DNA of 64,000 nucleotides from Symbiodinium natans (Eukaryota > Sar > Dinophyceae > Suessiales > Symbiodiniaceae), in contig CAJNDS010002609.1 in NCBI GenBank assembly GCA_905221605.1, positions 259,501-323,500 on the forward strand. Direction: 5' to 3'. A program made the position numbers and the translations under genes. Of the stretch, positions 1-11,348 are shown piece after piece; within the stretch, counting starts at the first letter, position 1, and every line of letters starts with the position of its first letter. The notes under the pieces are model-generated. The model saw only the letters and a program-made list of their open reading frames with translations, was not told where the DNA came from and did not search any database.

Positions 1-19
1 CAGTACCGGGATCCAACTT

Positions 20-33
20 CCCCCCCCCCCCCC
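20..33. repeat. poly-C run (14)
   Basis: Fourteen consecutive C. Similar runs occur at 23121-23134 (14) and 39113-39135 (23). Confidence 0.95.
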
Positions 34-734
34 AAAGAAATTGAGACCTCATGTTGACCATCGATGTGCTGTCTTGAACAGAATGGCCGGAAACCGCACT
101 TCTCGAGCTCCATGGGCGCACAGGCGGGAAAGTCTTCTACAAAAGGTTTCAAAATGTTTCAACCGGGATGTCAATTGCTGATCCAAAACACGGTGGAACC
201 TGGAACCTGCAAGGTTTTCTGCAGTGCGCCGTGGGCTGCACCAAGAAGGCGCTTGTTATTTGTCAGGTGGAGTGGAGCTTGGAACTGCGAATTGTGCTCA
301 ATGTGCTCTGTACCTGCGAAGTAGAAGACAGTCGAAAAGGTCACTTCCGAACAACCGAGTCTCTGCAGGTGTGGCCTGCTGACGAGGGTTTGTGTCGCCG
401 CCTCAAGTATTCAGACTTTGACACGAATGCAGAACTTGTGCGTAGTCTTGACTTGACCACGCACTTGTTGACGCATCGAAAGGTGTACATGATTGCACCG
501 AGAAGACAAACACAGGGACGGAGACAGGGAGTCGGTCAAAGAATCCACCCCATGCACAGCACAGGTGTGAAACTGGGAATGTCAATAGGTCATTTCCATG
601 GGAGCACATATGGGATCGGTAGAGCGTGTCACCAACGGACTCGGCGATCGCGGGTGGCGGGGGCTACGTGTGCAGGAAGCAAGAGGGACTCAAAGGGGAG
701 AAGACAGAGAGCGGGCACCACTCTTCTTGCTAAG

Positions 735-832
735 ATGACCAGCTCGAGTTGGAGCCTCAGCCAGTGGCCACCGTTAAGCTCAACCCAGCAATGCCCGTGC
801 TCGTGCAGTGTTCGTTGGCAGACTTCCTTGGA
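735..832 (+). CDS. possible exon, unrecognised
   Basis: After GCTAAG the frame reads DQLELEPQPVATVKLNPAMP, then VLVQCSLADFL. A second protein-like piece, RIPDPPTEKELQAWF, follows at about 850-900 in another frame. No family is recognised. The long 168-905 frame on the same strand is in a different phase and looks non-coding. Confidence 0.2.
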
Positions 833-1543
833 CATTGACATTGTCAGCAAAGGATTCCAGATCCGCCCACTGAGAAAGAGCTGCAGGCATGGTTTGTGTT
901 TGTAGATTTGCTTCATTTTGCTTCAGTTGAAGAGAAGGGTCCGGAGCCTACTTGAAGTGAAGGTCTTTGTCGTTTAACGATAGCTTGTAGCGAGCTGCGT
1001 GAACGAAACGCAAGAACATGCCAAGACGATGAGCCAACCCGACTTCATCAGCAAATTTAGGGGAACAAGACTCACAAGACCAAGTACAACTCTGAAAACA
1101 TGGTAGCTTTGCAGTTTATTCCAGGTGTATTGTGGTCCCCGACCTTCATTCTTCGAAATTGCTTGTTGCTACAAGATACAAAGCATGGGATGGGTTTGAG
1201 ATTTGTTAGGGCTCAAGCATAAGATTGGCTGCGCATGATGCGGCAGGGTCCATTTCACAAAGCCTGCAGCCATGCGTGATGTAGTGCAAATTGCAACTCC
1301 TTGCATAGGCATCGCCGCATCGCTACCGTGATGTGATGTCACACTGCATTTGGATCACATCAGCAAGCGGCCAGCATGCACCGACACGGTGCGAGCTTGT
1401 GTAGGTGCTATTGTATGCCACAGGCGCTTGCAGAATCTGGGGATTTGCCCCAGCCGCAGTTGTTCAACCACGTGTAGCGGGCAGATCAAGATTGTCACGA
1501 CCCGGCTGAACTGGCTTTAGCAAAAAGGGACTGACCTTGTGGC

Positions 1544-1581
1544 CTTTACATCTCTGCCATCGCTTTACATCTCTGCCATCG
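1544..1581. repeat. 19-bp direct duplication
   Basis: Two exact adjacent copies of ctttacatctctgccatcg are followed by a partial third. At 1674-1690 tgcctctata is also duplicated. Confidence 0.9.
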
Positions 1582-2802
1582 CTTTCAACATTTCCAACTG
1601 AGGAAGGACGCGGATCGCTACCGTGCACGGGGGTCGCTCCCAGCCGCTTGGCAGACTAAAACTGACCTTGCCTCTATATGCCTCTATATGCCTTCTCAGG
1701 CATTTTATTGCATCTGCAGAATCTATGGATTTGCAGTCTGTACTGTCAATGGCTTTTGTCAGATAGTTTGTCTGCCCTTGGCGGGCGCCCCAGATCAAGG
1801 TCCCTTGCCACTGAGTTCTTTTTTGTGATCGTCCTCCTGCAGATTGTAACATACATGTGCCTGAAATGTGCATAAAGATGTGAAGTGCCCAGCAATGTGC
1901 GAATTGCGAGCAGACCATGAGAGAGGTCTGCCCGGACTGCGGGCGGCCAGCGAGACCTGCGGCACGGCACTCAGATAGCAAATGTGCAGCAATTCCAAAC
2001 ACGGGTAGGCCATAGGCACTTGAATGTGCAGCAACTACACCTTCGGCGCGAGGCGCGCTCATAGAGGGGTAGGAACCCTTGGGGCCAAAAGTTTGGGATC
2101 TCCACAATCCTCCTAAGGGTCCATCAAGATGTCGGAGGGCAGCAATGCAGCAATCGGAAACATTGGAGGGGTCTGCAACTAGCAGAAGGTCCTCGAAGGA
2201 TCTTTGTGCAAGAGTCAGGGCGACCGGCTTTTCCATAGCAGCAATCGTTGTTCATGGCACGCCGCTGCGGCTCACAGTTGTTTATTATAGTTCTGCTGCC
2301 GGATGGTGAAGCCACGGACACTTGGTGGCACTGACGAGTGGCAGTTGGGACATGTACTAACATGTACGGGCACATCCGAGTATCTGAGGCAGCAGTCTGG
2401 ATGCATCTTCCGGCTTGGTGTCTCCATCAAGTGCCTGGGAATCGGTGTGCATGCACGTTGTGCCCAAGAGGAGAGGGCAGAGAAGGGCAGAGAACTTTTC
2501 TGTTTAAACATGGCCGTGAGGATGGCTGTGACATGTGGTGAGAGGATTTCTTTTGTAGTTGACAGATCCAAGGTGCACTTCAGAGATCACAAATGCCTTC
2601 CCATCAAGCCAAGAAGATCCAAGAATCGGTGCATAGACCTGGAACACACCGTGTGGCTTGGATGCAGTTTATGCAAAATAGAGTCGCATTGGCGTGCGAG
2701 ATGTATCGAGATGTTCTCTCTCTGTTTTTTTGATTTCTTTTGCACAGCTTGCATCCACAGCCTTCTGCATCCTGTCGGCCAGTAAAAAGTGACCCATTGC
2801 GT

Positions 2803-2871
2803 ACCTTGCATATCCTTGCATATCCTTGCATGTCCTTGCATGTCCTTGCATGTCCTTGCATTCCTTGCATT
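2803..2871. repeat. 10-bp tandem repeat
   Basis: About seven copies of tccttgcatg or tccttgcata. The encoded LHVLACPCMSLH frames are repeat products. Confidence 0.9.
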
Positions 2872-5198
2872 CGAAGCGGCTGGTCCAGGGCTGGGGAGGC
2901 TTCATGAGGCTTCCGGGTGCCGGAGAAGTAAAAGCACCATTGCAAGCATTGCAGGTGCAAGGCTGCTCGAGGCGCCCTGTACACCAACGATCCTGGACTC
3001 GCAGCTTTGCTGCCAGGGCAGCCGCAGAAAATGCGCAAGCAATTGCAGCGTTTTGCAGGTTTCGGTGTTGTCGCGGAGTCCCTTTGGGTTCACTTCAAAC
3101 CTGCCCACACGAGGCTATGCTAAGACAAAGTTGTACAGTATGGCTGTACATGAACAATTGAAAGCCAAGGTTCCTTTGACAAAGGTGCACTGGAAACGGG
3201 CTGTGTCCAACCAGTCTGCGCAAAACTGCCGAGATGAGACAGAACTGCGAATTGACCGCAGTGGCACCCTGGAGAGCATTTGGCATTGTGATACATTGGA
3301 TACCTCGGTAAGTAGGGCTGCGGCCTTGTGACAAAGTGATGTGGGGAATACTGCCCCCAGCCTCAGCAACTTGAGGCTAACCTTTTTGCGGTTGCACGGC
3401 AGGAGTGCGTGCCATTGCTCCATCGTCCAAGCGCCGTATAGCCCTGGTGTGAAGTGTCAGACGGTCTTGTCCATGTGAGCAAGGGGTCAAGGGGTTGGGA
3501 AGGTCCATAGAACCAACGAAAAACAGTAGTCCATTCTGGGCCTTAGGCGATGGTGATGTTACTTTAGTTTCGGGGTTGCTGCCCCGTCACCCTCAGAAGC
3601 ACGGTCGCCGGATGCACCGCCCTCAGAAGTAGGTGTGGTTTGGGATGCAGTCTTCCTACTTGATTAGGTTCTGTCATGTCGTTGTGAGTTCTTGAGGTGT
3701 TACGGTACTTCTGAGCGATCAGTGTCTTGGCATATGTTGGCCAAGCCTCGGAAGCCACGGCTTTGGTTTCATTGACGAAGCCAGTGCGGGACATGCTGAG
3801 ACTCAGGATTTTGAGATGCATACCCTTGCTTCTGGCAGACTTGGCATACAAGAGCACAGATGATGCCTCCACACGTGCCCCGGCAGCCCTTGCTTTGTGA
3901 AATCTCGGGCTGCGTGTCAGGGTTGGCTCAGGGAAGCTAAGGGGGAGCTAAGGGTGGAGCTTCAGACGAAGCAGAAAGTTTCAAGCTTCCGAGCTTCAAG
4001 ACCTCCAAAGACTTCAGCGGTTTTGCGAACCAACGAGGGTAATCCATCCGATTTCAGAGGATAACCAACATAGAATGACAACAGAAACAGACTACCGCAG
4101 ATCTTGCAGGAGCCAGCGTGCAGAGCCTTGTTGACGGGATGGGGTGGGGATGGGGGGAGGGGGGGACAGGGACGCCTGGGCCAGGTGGGGGACAAGCACA
4201 TTCGGGCTCGCAGGGTTGTGGAAGACGGGCAGGCAGGGAGTTTATGGTTCCCAACTGGACATGGTCAAGATTGGTGTGGCCCGGACAGAACCATCTGTGT
4301 GCCGATGTGCTTGCGGCCGCCTAGCATGCAAGGGTCCATTCGTCCATGGCCCGCATAAGCTATGCCAAGCATTTCCACTTTCTGTGTCGCTTTGTGCGCG
4401 CTCCTGTCGGTAGTTTCCGACAGCGGTGCCATGAAAAGCGTGTTTCTCACGAGGTGTTGCCCCTCGCCCCGAAGTAGTTGCTTTGTTCTCCCTCTCAGAT
4501 GTTTCAAACACTGGTAGCAGAGGGACAGAGTACACAGTGAGACCTTGCCTGCATTCATGCTCAGGATTTGTTGTTGGCATTGCACCGTCCGGCGGTGATG
4601 AGTGGCTCAACTGACTTGGCAGCTTCCATAGGCATAGCATTGGCTTGAAATGTTTGGGACTTCAGCCAGCCTTAGTGTGGTTGGTGCTTCAAGGTTGTCA
4701 GGATTGGTTGCATCCATAGCTTTGCTGGACGACTAGCCTGCCTGGCATTGTCCACTTGCGTGAGAACCATCGCTGCGTGGCCTTTTTTCGGCCGAGGTCT
4801 TCCATTTGGCTGTTTGAAGTCGGACCTTGCACTGTCCCTGCACCTCTGCAGCCTTGTGGTGCAGTCCCGCTTGTGCATTCAGAGTCCTGCCCACTGGTTT
4901 GAACCGTGCAAACCACTTGTGAACCTTTCTCTTCCTCAAGCTCCATCCTTGCCTTGCAGTCTGCGTCTACTCAGGAGTTGCACCTGCTGCTTGCTGCCTT
5001 GGGCAGCAGGGGTGCACTTCGTAAGGGACTCAGGTACCAAGTGACACAATGAGGATCTGATCCAGAGGCGTACAACAGCGTACAGCAGGTGTCTGAATGA
5101 AGGTTCGTAGGGTTTTGCATGTCTCTGGTCCCTTTATGAGAGAGTGATTTGTCTTTCCGTGCACTTGCCAGCGTTCCAGAAGATTGATTGCTACTCAG

Positions 5199-5281
5199 GT
5201 CGGGACATGGACGACTGCTTTTCGGTCTCGCCAACTGTCCTCGGAGCGGGTGGTTGCGGGAAGGTGTACTTGGGGAATTCT
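5199..5281 (+). CDS. kinase exon, subdomain I (glycine-rich loop)
   Basis: The reading frame gives FSVSPTVLGAGGCGKVYLG, the ATP-binding GxGGxGxV loop. The acceptor is CAG at 5196-5198, followed by G. The best donor is GC at 5282, which leaves a complete codon and joins in frame to the lysine exon at 5471. A GA donor at 5275 would break the frame. The exon may extend further upstream. Confidence 0.72.
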
Positions 5282-8200
5282 GCATGGCAGCTTGGCTCTG
5301 GCAATCAAAGTGGGTTGCTCTGTGGCCTGATGCCATGCAGACGTAACCCAACAACATGACTCCAAGGAGATTGCCGCGGGTTTCCGGAAATCCAGCCACC
5401 CGACTGCCCGACTGAGCAGAAGGCATCATGCCACGCCACGCAAAAAAGACGACGCGCTGTGGCTTCTCAGGTGCCTGCCGGTGCTCCTGTGGCCATGAAG
5501 GAGATAGCACCACGACAAACTCCTATCGAGCAGCTGGTCAGGACTCTGTGCCTTTTCAGCCGCTTCCATGAAAGGTTAAAGTAGGCATGCCCGTTCTGAA
5601 GGAGTCGCTATCGGATGTTTTGTTTCTCCTGCTAGATGTTGCAAAACATGCATGCAGAATGCACACCGCTGCACTGCGGCCAGGAGTGAGATAGCTTTTC
5701 TGACTGAAGTCCATGGTCATCCGACACTTGGATTGCTGAACATAAGCACAACTGTTGGCATAGCCGTCCAAAATGCAAGGAATGCTACCTACTGTTGTGC
5801 CCTGCATGGCTCCGTGAGGAATGTCGCTGCCCTCTATGGTGTCTTCTGTTGTCGCGGACGACACAGCCAGGCGATGACGGTAACCTTGAAAAATGTCGGC
5901 AGGATCCGAGAACATTTCCCACCTTGCCCTTTTGTGCATTGTGCATCTTTGTGCGTATCTGCAGAGCCACGCATCATGATAGCCATCAGCCCTCTCGAGG
6001 TGACAGGAGATCAACAGGGAGCAGCGGCAGCGCAGGAGAGGGTGGGTTCCAGGAAGGGGTGCTTGGGTGTTGAATGGTGTTGATGGAGATGATGGTATCC
6101 GCACACAGCGACAGGAACACATGTACGCATGTTTCACAGTAAGTAGATGCTTCCCCTCCGCTGATCAACGGCTATCGTCAGAAATTACTGATGGCGAGCT
6201 TCGGAATTATGAAACTAGAAGAGGGATGGCCCGAAAGCATCGATTTGCCGTGCGTTGAGTCCATGCAGTTGACTCTTTGCACTCGAAGTGTATGCACTTG
6301 GAGAAATGTATGCACTTACATGGTTGCATAGTCACTTGTACACTGCTCTTGTGTACTGGACGTGTATATGCACTTGAACTGCATGGCATTCAAGTGTGTG
6401 GAGTTGAATGCCATGCACTTGTGGTCAACTGTGTACACTTCATCGGCCTTCAATACATCTGAAGTTAGCGGAGTTAACGGGCTTGAACTCGACATTTGTT
6501 AAACTTATTGCACTTGAGCAACTGTATGAACTTCACTTGTCTGCATCCGACTCGACTGTGCACGTCCAATCCACGCGAAGCCATGAAAGAAAAGACAAAA
6601 AAGCATTCAACGCGAGAGCCGTCAGCCAACTTTCTAGCCACGCAAGTCCCCGGCGTACTACGTCTGTACTACACAAGTCGAAAAGAAAACGCGAAACACT
6701 ACGGTTTTAAGCACCGCGACCACGCGAAAACCCGCAGAGGGGTTACGTTTGCATGTCAAGAAACGCAAAAACACGATGGTTTTGGCACCGCGCCAACGCC
6801 GAAACCCGCAGAGGGGTTATGTTTGTATGTCAAAAAGCGCAAAAGCACGACGGTTTTGGCACCGCGCCAAAGCCGAAACCTGCAGAGGGTTGTCTGCGGC
6901 CACGAAAAAAAGTTCCAAACACGACGGTTTTAGCACCGCGACCCGGCGATTACCCGCAGAGGGTTGTCCGCGGCCAGAAAGAAACCCAAAAAAACGACGG
7001 CTTTAGTACCCGCGACCCGGCGATTACCCGCAGAGGGTTGTCCGCGCAAATCAAGAAACGTAAAAAAACGACGGTTTTAGCACCGCGGCCCCGGCGATTA
7101 CCCGCAGAGGGTTGTCCGCGCAAATCAAGAAACGTAAAAAACGACGGTTTTAAGCACCGCGACCACGCCGAAACCCGCAGAGGGTTGTCCGCGCAAATCA
7201 AGAAGCGTAAAAAACGACGGTTTTAGCACTGCGACCACGCCGAAACCCGCAGAGGGTTGTCCGCGCGCACATCGAGAAACGCAAAAAAACGACGGTTTTA
7301 GCACCGCGACCCGGCGATTACCCGCAGAGGGTTGTCCGCGGCCAGAAAGAAACGTAAAAAAACGACGGTGTTAGCACCGCGACCACGCCGAAACCCGCAG
7401 AGGGTTGCAATCCCGATTGGCGATGTCAACCCAGCCCGCCGCCTTAGAAAGAGGAACTTTAATTTGGAAATCTAGGACTGGGTACGAAGGTCTACTAAAT
7501 TCTACGTAAATCTCGTAATTTCTATTAACTTCTACTTCACTCTATGCAATTCACTCTATGCACTTCACTCTATGCACTTGACTCTATATTTTTTACTCTA
7601 TGCACTTGACTCTATGCACTTCACTCTATGCACTTCACTCTATGCACTTTACTCTATGCAATTCACTCTATGCAATTCACTCTATGCACTTCACTCTATG
7701 CACTTCACTCTATGCACTTCACTCCATGCACTTCACTCTATGCACTTCACTCTATGCACTTGACTCTATGCACTTCACTCTATGCTCTTCAGTCTATGTT
7801 GTTGGGTCAGAGGGCTCCGCACGGAAGAACCCTTCGCGATGCTTTCGGGAAAAATATTCTTTGTCACACACGCACAGGGCACTTCGATTCATACAGGTTA
7901 GACGATGCTATGTTGTTGACTTCCCAGTAATAACCCCGCCCACCTTGATTGACTCAGTCTCTCTCTGGCAGGGGACCGCATATTCTAGTTGAAGAGGGTC
8001 TGGGCGATAAAGGGGCACCCTGAAATTGGGTGATTATCTGAGGTTTGTTGATTGAGTTCAAGGATTTTTTTGCTCAGTTGCGGGGGAGTTTATGTGTCCA
8101 GTCAACATAAGGCATGCAGCGTGTTTGTTGTTCCCCACCGGACAAATGGGAACAGCAGGCAGTACTGTACCGGAATGGTGCCTGAATAAGCCGTAGGCCA

Positions 8201-10783
8201 AGGGGCCCAAGCGGGCGACAGCACCGCAATGTTGCCTTAGGAAGCAGGCCAGGGAGGCAGGCCACTGCGCCATAAGGTTGCCTTATTGTAGTGAGCAGAC
8301 CAGGGAGGCCCAGGCGGCTAGCAGTACTGAATAATTGCTTTAAGAAACAGGCCAAAGAAGTTCAGGCGGCACATGTAGCGCTGGCCAGGGAGGTTCGGGC
8401 CATGGTTTGTACGCGGTAGGCGGCGCTGTGATTGATGTCTCATGTGTCTGTAGGCCCGGGGGGTGTGTGTGCGTATGTGTGCTCGGGTGCGCACGCGCTT
8501 TGCTGTGCTGCACATGCCTGACCAACTGAATATCAAATTTCCCCGCCCGACAAGTGGACTTGTCATAGGTTCTCAAGACAAAGTGGCCCGCAAATGCTCG
8601 CATCCTGCGACTTGGTGTGCTCAGGAAAGCACAAGGCCAGGGAGACTCAGGTGGGCGTGCCAGAACGTGGCATCCATCGGCAGGCTTGGGGGGGCTCGGG
8701 CGCGAGATTCTACCACCAAATTGAATCGTAAACGCTTGCGCGCGCCGCCTCGGCAGCCCGGCCGGCCCAAGGGGGGCGCAGCCCTCGGATTGCAAACAGC
8801 GGTGCAGGTAGAGTTCCAGTCCTGTATAGCATGTCAGGATCGTGAAGGGCAGAAGGCATTTTGGGCGTCTTTTGAGGAGGGGGTTTCAAGGATGGTTTCA
8901 AGGCTCTGTCGGACAAGGCTCACAGCCTGGAACCCACGCGACATCGGATTGCGGCGGCTCCAAGCGGTTCCTGCAATCCATCGAAAAGAACCTAAGCTCA
9001 AGTCCCAGAAGGGTTATTTCATTGGTCTGAACGAGAGCTCAAATCTTATAAGCGTTTCCCGATGCCAGAAGGAAGGTTTCACTGTGACTGGCCCCGCTCG
9101 GCCAGGGACTCGGAAAACTTAACATGAAAAGTTGTGTAGGTGATCGAGGTTCAGGAGCTCGTGCTTTTTTTCATTCAAAAACACCAACCCCCCGAAACAC
9201 AAAATGCCGTGCTTCTTCCACCGAGAGACACCCAAAGTTGTTCCATCAGAGCAAAAACTCTGATTCAGCATTGAAAACAGTAGCAAAGCGTCAATTCATT
9301 GCAGTTGGGTTTTAAGGTCAGGGTGGGGATGTTCGAAGTGGATGTCCCACTTTTCCGAATCTTGCAGGACCCGGGGAGAGATCGCTGGTCCCCGCCTTAG
9401 ATAACCATTGGTCCTCCGAGCATGGCCTGACCTTGTCGAAAAGGACTTGGCGATGCAATTTACTCGCCGGCCCTGACTCTCTCCAAGGCTGATCGCTATG
9501 GAACTCTACCCTGGCGGAGACCTCTTTGAGCAAGTGATGAAGCATGGGCCCATGAAGGAAGCAGACAGCGTGCCTTGGGCTTGTTGTGTTACATTAGCAC
9601 ATATTAGCACCATGCGGTTGTGCCAAAAAGCCAATGATCCGTGGCATGTGCAAGTGGCATATTAATAGGCAAATGGTGAAGTGCAATGAGTGTCATGATA
9701 TCTGAAATCCCTCTGCCTCCTGAAGGCTGAAGTGATGCTTGGGCTGCTGTCCGCTTTAGCACATGTCCATAGCCTGGGCATCGTGCACCGCGATGTGAAA
9801 TGCGAAGCTGGGTTGAAAAAAGGGGAAAAGCTGCCGCCTTGCAAGAGCTGGAACAGACTGCTGGAACAGACTGGTGCCGAAAGGAAAACATCTTGATTGC
9901 TGAGAATCGAGCGATTCTCGCTGATTTCGGTCGCTTGGCACATCGAGCAACTGAACGGTGAAGTGATGACGACCTTTTTGGTGAGACCCCGTGGAATGTG
10001 TCCCGCAGGCATTGCTGCGAGCCTCGCAGATACTGGAGCAATGGACAAGATGCTCGGCCCAAGTTTGGTGCTTCAAACTCCAATCAAGGGTCACGATCTG
10101 GGGAGTTGTGCAGGTTCGGGAAGTCTCGTGCGTGTCTCTGTGGGTTTGCCGCGTGTCCCAAGACGTGATGAGAAAGCTTAACTCCTTCGAGTTTTTTCCT
10201 GCGAGGAGAGTTGGTTCCCCTGGCTACGCGGCGCCTGAGGTTCTGAAGCTCGAAGCATGATGGCCACATCCGTGGCAGCAAGTATTTCTGTTTTGACATG
10301 TCCTGACATGTTGTAGTAGGAAACCTGAAGACTCAAAGGCTTACAGAGCATGCGTGGGGAGTGTGGAGAGGAAGGTGTTGCCGTTCTGTTGTTCTGCTGA
10401 GCTCTAAGGACGGGCGAGCATCTTTGCCAGCAAAGAGTATTGCCAGCGGGCTTCTTGTGAGCTGATAGCCGGAGAACCTGAAGCTATTACAGCAACCCTG
10501 GCCTTACTGTAGATAGAGCTTGATGAGTGTTATGCAACGCATAGCGCGTGGATCATCCTACAAGGCCGTACAGCGAGAAGATTGATGTCTTTGCCGCTGG
10601 CGTCGTGCTGTGCCTCGCTTGCTTGTCTGGCGAGAGTCCAGCAATCCAGCAACGCCGCCACAATCGTGCACGAAATCATACCATCACATTTTTTCAAGGT
10701 ACTATTGCCTGTCTGCTGTTCTTCCATTTGCAGACAGCAGTGTCGAGAAAATTCTTGCTCGCACTGTGCGTGCTGGCCTCAGA
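5199..10783 (+). CDS. Ser/Thr protein kinase, multi-exon gene (incomplete model)
   Basis: This locus encodes a eukaryotic protein kinase that would phosphorylate Ser/Thr in target proteins; the substrate cannot be told. The conserved subdomains occur in order on the + strand: glycine loop LGAGGCGKVYLG (I), VAMKEI with the ATP-anchoring Lys (II), MELYPGGDLFEQV (V), IVHRDVKCEN (VIb), ADFG (VII), GSPGYAAPEV (VIII), KIDVFAAGVVL (IX) and SVEKILARTVRA (X). Catalytic Asp and magnesium-binding Asn and Asp are all present, so it should be active. HRDVK and GSPGYAAPEV suggest a CAMK-like kinase, which is an inference. Proposed exons: 5199-5281, 5471-5536, 9488-9582, 9733-9803, 9884-9957, 10206-10247, 10565-10635 and 10734 to about 10783. 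Helix C and subdomain IV were not found in 5537-9487. The N and C termini are not defined. Confidence 0.78.
5471..5536 (+). CDS. kinase exon, subdomain II (VAMK lysine)
   Basis: It starts after CAG at 5468-5470 and reads VPAGAPVAMKEIAPRQTPI, so it holds the Lys that anchors the ATP phosphates. A GT donor follows at 5537. The intron before it is 189 bp and runs GC to AG. Confidence 0.65.
6270..6560. repeat. degenerate atgcacttg-rich region
   Basis: Many imperfect copies of tgcacttg and its complement are scattered without a fixed period. It may be a decayed relative of the 14-bp array at 7535. Confidence 0.6.
6700..7408. repeat. 74-bp minisatellite, ten copies
   Basis: The landmark cccgcagagg recurs at 6731, 6805, 6879 (cctgcagagg), 6953, 7027, 7101, 7174, 7246, 7321 and 7394, so the period is 72-75 and mostly exactly 74. 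Each unit also carries cgacggttttagcaccgcg and an A-rich link. Because 74 is not a multiple of 3, successive units are read in different frames, and long frames of up to 157 codons still run through the array. It lies in the unresolved middle of the kinase locus, probably in an intron. Confidence 0.95.
7535..7797. repeat. 14-bp minisatellite
   Basis: About 18 copies of ttcactctatgcac occur with small changes (gactctatgcac, actccatgcac). The encoded MHFTLCTSLYAL-type frames are products of the repeat. It lies 130 bp after the 74-bp array, inside the kinase locus. Confidence 0.95.
8190..8405. repeat. degenerate tandem repeat, period about 60-65 bp
   Basis: Recurrent blocks combine caggccagggaggc with gttgcctta or attgcttta. 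Three to four diverged units are visible, and a further related piece lies near 8630. It is probably intronic to the kinase. Confidence 0.6.
9488..9582 (+). CDS. kinase exon, subdomain V (hinge)
   Basis: It reads LIAMELYPGGDLFEQVMKHG and ends at VPWA. This is the hinge and helix D region, with the Glu-Gly pattern typical of CAMK/AGC-like kinases. The acceptor is AAG at 9485-9487. The GT donor at 9583 leaves one base of a Leu codon, completed by the exon at 9733. Confidence 0.72.
9733..9803 (+). CDS. kinase exon, subdomain VIb (catalytic loop)
   Basis: It reads LLSALAHVHSLGIVHRDVKC and contains the catalytic Asp of HRD and the loop Lys. It must join to ENILI of the next exon to give the canonical HRDVKCEN spacing. 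That forces an intron of 80 bp (9804-9883) that starts with GA and ends with AG. A GC donor four bases later would insert one extra Glu. Confidence 0.75.
9884..9957 (+). CDS. kinase exon, subdomain VII (DFG)
   Basis: It reads ENILIAENRAILADFGR and ends in HRATER. It holds the loop Asn and the DFG Asp that bind magnesium. The GT donor at 9958 leaves two bases of an Arg codon, completed by the next exon before VGSPGYAAPEV. Confidence 0.75.
10206..10247 (+). CDS. kinase exon, subdomain VIII (APE)
   Basis: It reads VGSPGYAAPEVLK, the end of the activation segment. The start is either 10206 or 10209, which differ by one Arg. The end is uncertain: a GC donor at 10248 or GA at 10245 keeps frame with the exon at 10565, and GA at 10252 or GC at 10255 keeps frame with an exon beginning at 10545. 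Confidence 0.7.
10565..10635 (+). CDS. kinase exon, subdomain IX (helix F)
   Basis: It reads PYSEKIDVFAAGVVLCLACL then SGE, with the invariant helix-F Asp. A longer form could start at 10545. The GT donor at 10636 leaves one base of an Asn codon, completed by the exon at 10734. The intron is 98 bp. Confidence 0.7.
10734..10783 (+). CDS. kinase exon, subdomain X
   Basis: It follows a good pyrimidine-CAG acceptor and reads SSVEKILARTVRAG, like the segment after helix F in CAMK-type kinases. The 3' end is approximate. The remaining C-lobe (subdomain XI Arg) was not identified downstream. Confidence 0.6.
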
Positions 10784-11348
10784 CTGACAGTCGTTGCCCT
10801 TTTGTGTGAACAAGCCTTGAAACCGCTGATCGTTGCAGACTTGTAGATTGCTGCAGGTTGCAAAGTTCGCATGGACCGAGGGCGGTTTGCAGGGTACTCT
10901 GGAGGCGACAAACGATGTTGGCATTCTGAAGACAAGTTGTGTTGAAGATGTCTGCCATTGCAGGCATTCTGAAGCTTGTCAAGGCCTTGCTCCTGAAGGC
11001 CTGGGCACAGACTCGGGTTGGTGTGCAATGGGGGTCAGTGAAGGTCAATGGGGGTTCAGAGAGGGTCAGCAGCGTGCGGCATGTGCAACTCAAAGAGGCG
11101 AGAGGGCCAGTGTGCTGTGGGCCTTGCGGGCTAGTGAACTTGTGGGTGTGCGTGTGAGTGTGTGTGGACGTGGCTTTGGGAGGACCCAGCGCAACGCCCC
11201 GCTGCCAAGCGGTCTTTCTTCGCTCTCTGGATGCTTCTTTCACCGCAAGACCGCAAGTCGGACTCTTGGAGTCGCAGAAGCCGCGAGCAACGCTACGGTT
11301 TCAGAAATTTCAGCTACGCTTTCAAGGGCACAAGGGGTTGAGAAGTTG

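Larger units (their letters stand above)
837..5198. other. no supported gene upstream of the kinase
   Basis: There are many short frames on both strands, none with a recognisable motif. The frame at 3105-3300 (TKLYSMAVHEQLKAKVPLTK) looks mildly protein-like on the + strand but has no clear splice sites. Confidence 0.4.

Noticed and set aside
168-905. 245-codon + strand frame
   Set aside because: Long but with odd composition, no motif, and in conflict with a more protein-like frame at 735-832. Probably chance.
2587-3038. MQGHARTCKDMQG-type - strand frames
   Set aside because: Translation of the 10-bp rep​eat at 2803.
7572-7992. MHFTLCTSLYAL-type frames
   Set aside because: Translation of the 14-bp minisatellite.
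9604-10094. - strand frames of 112-159 codons over the kinase exons
   Set aside because: They are antisense shadows of the HRD and DFG exons, which have clear conserved motifs on the + strand.
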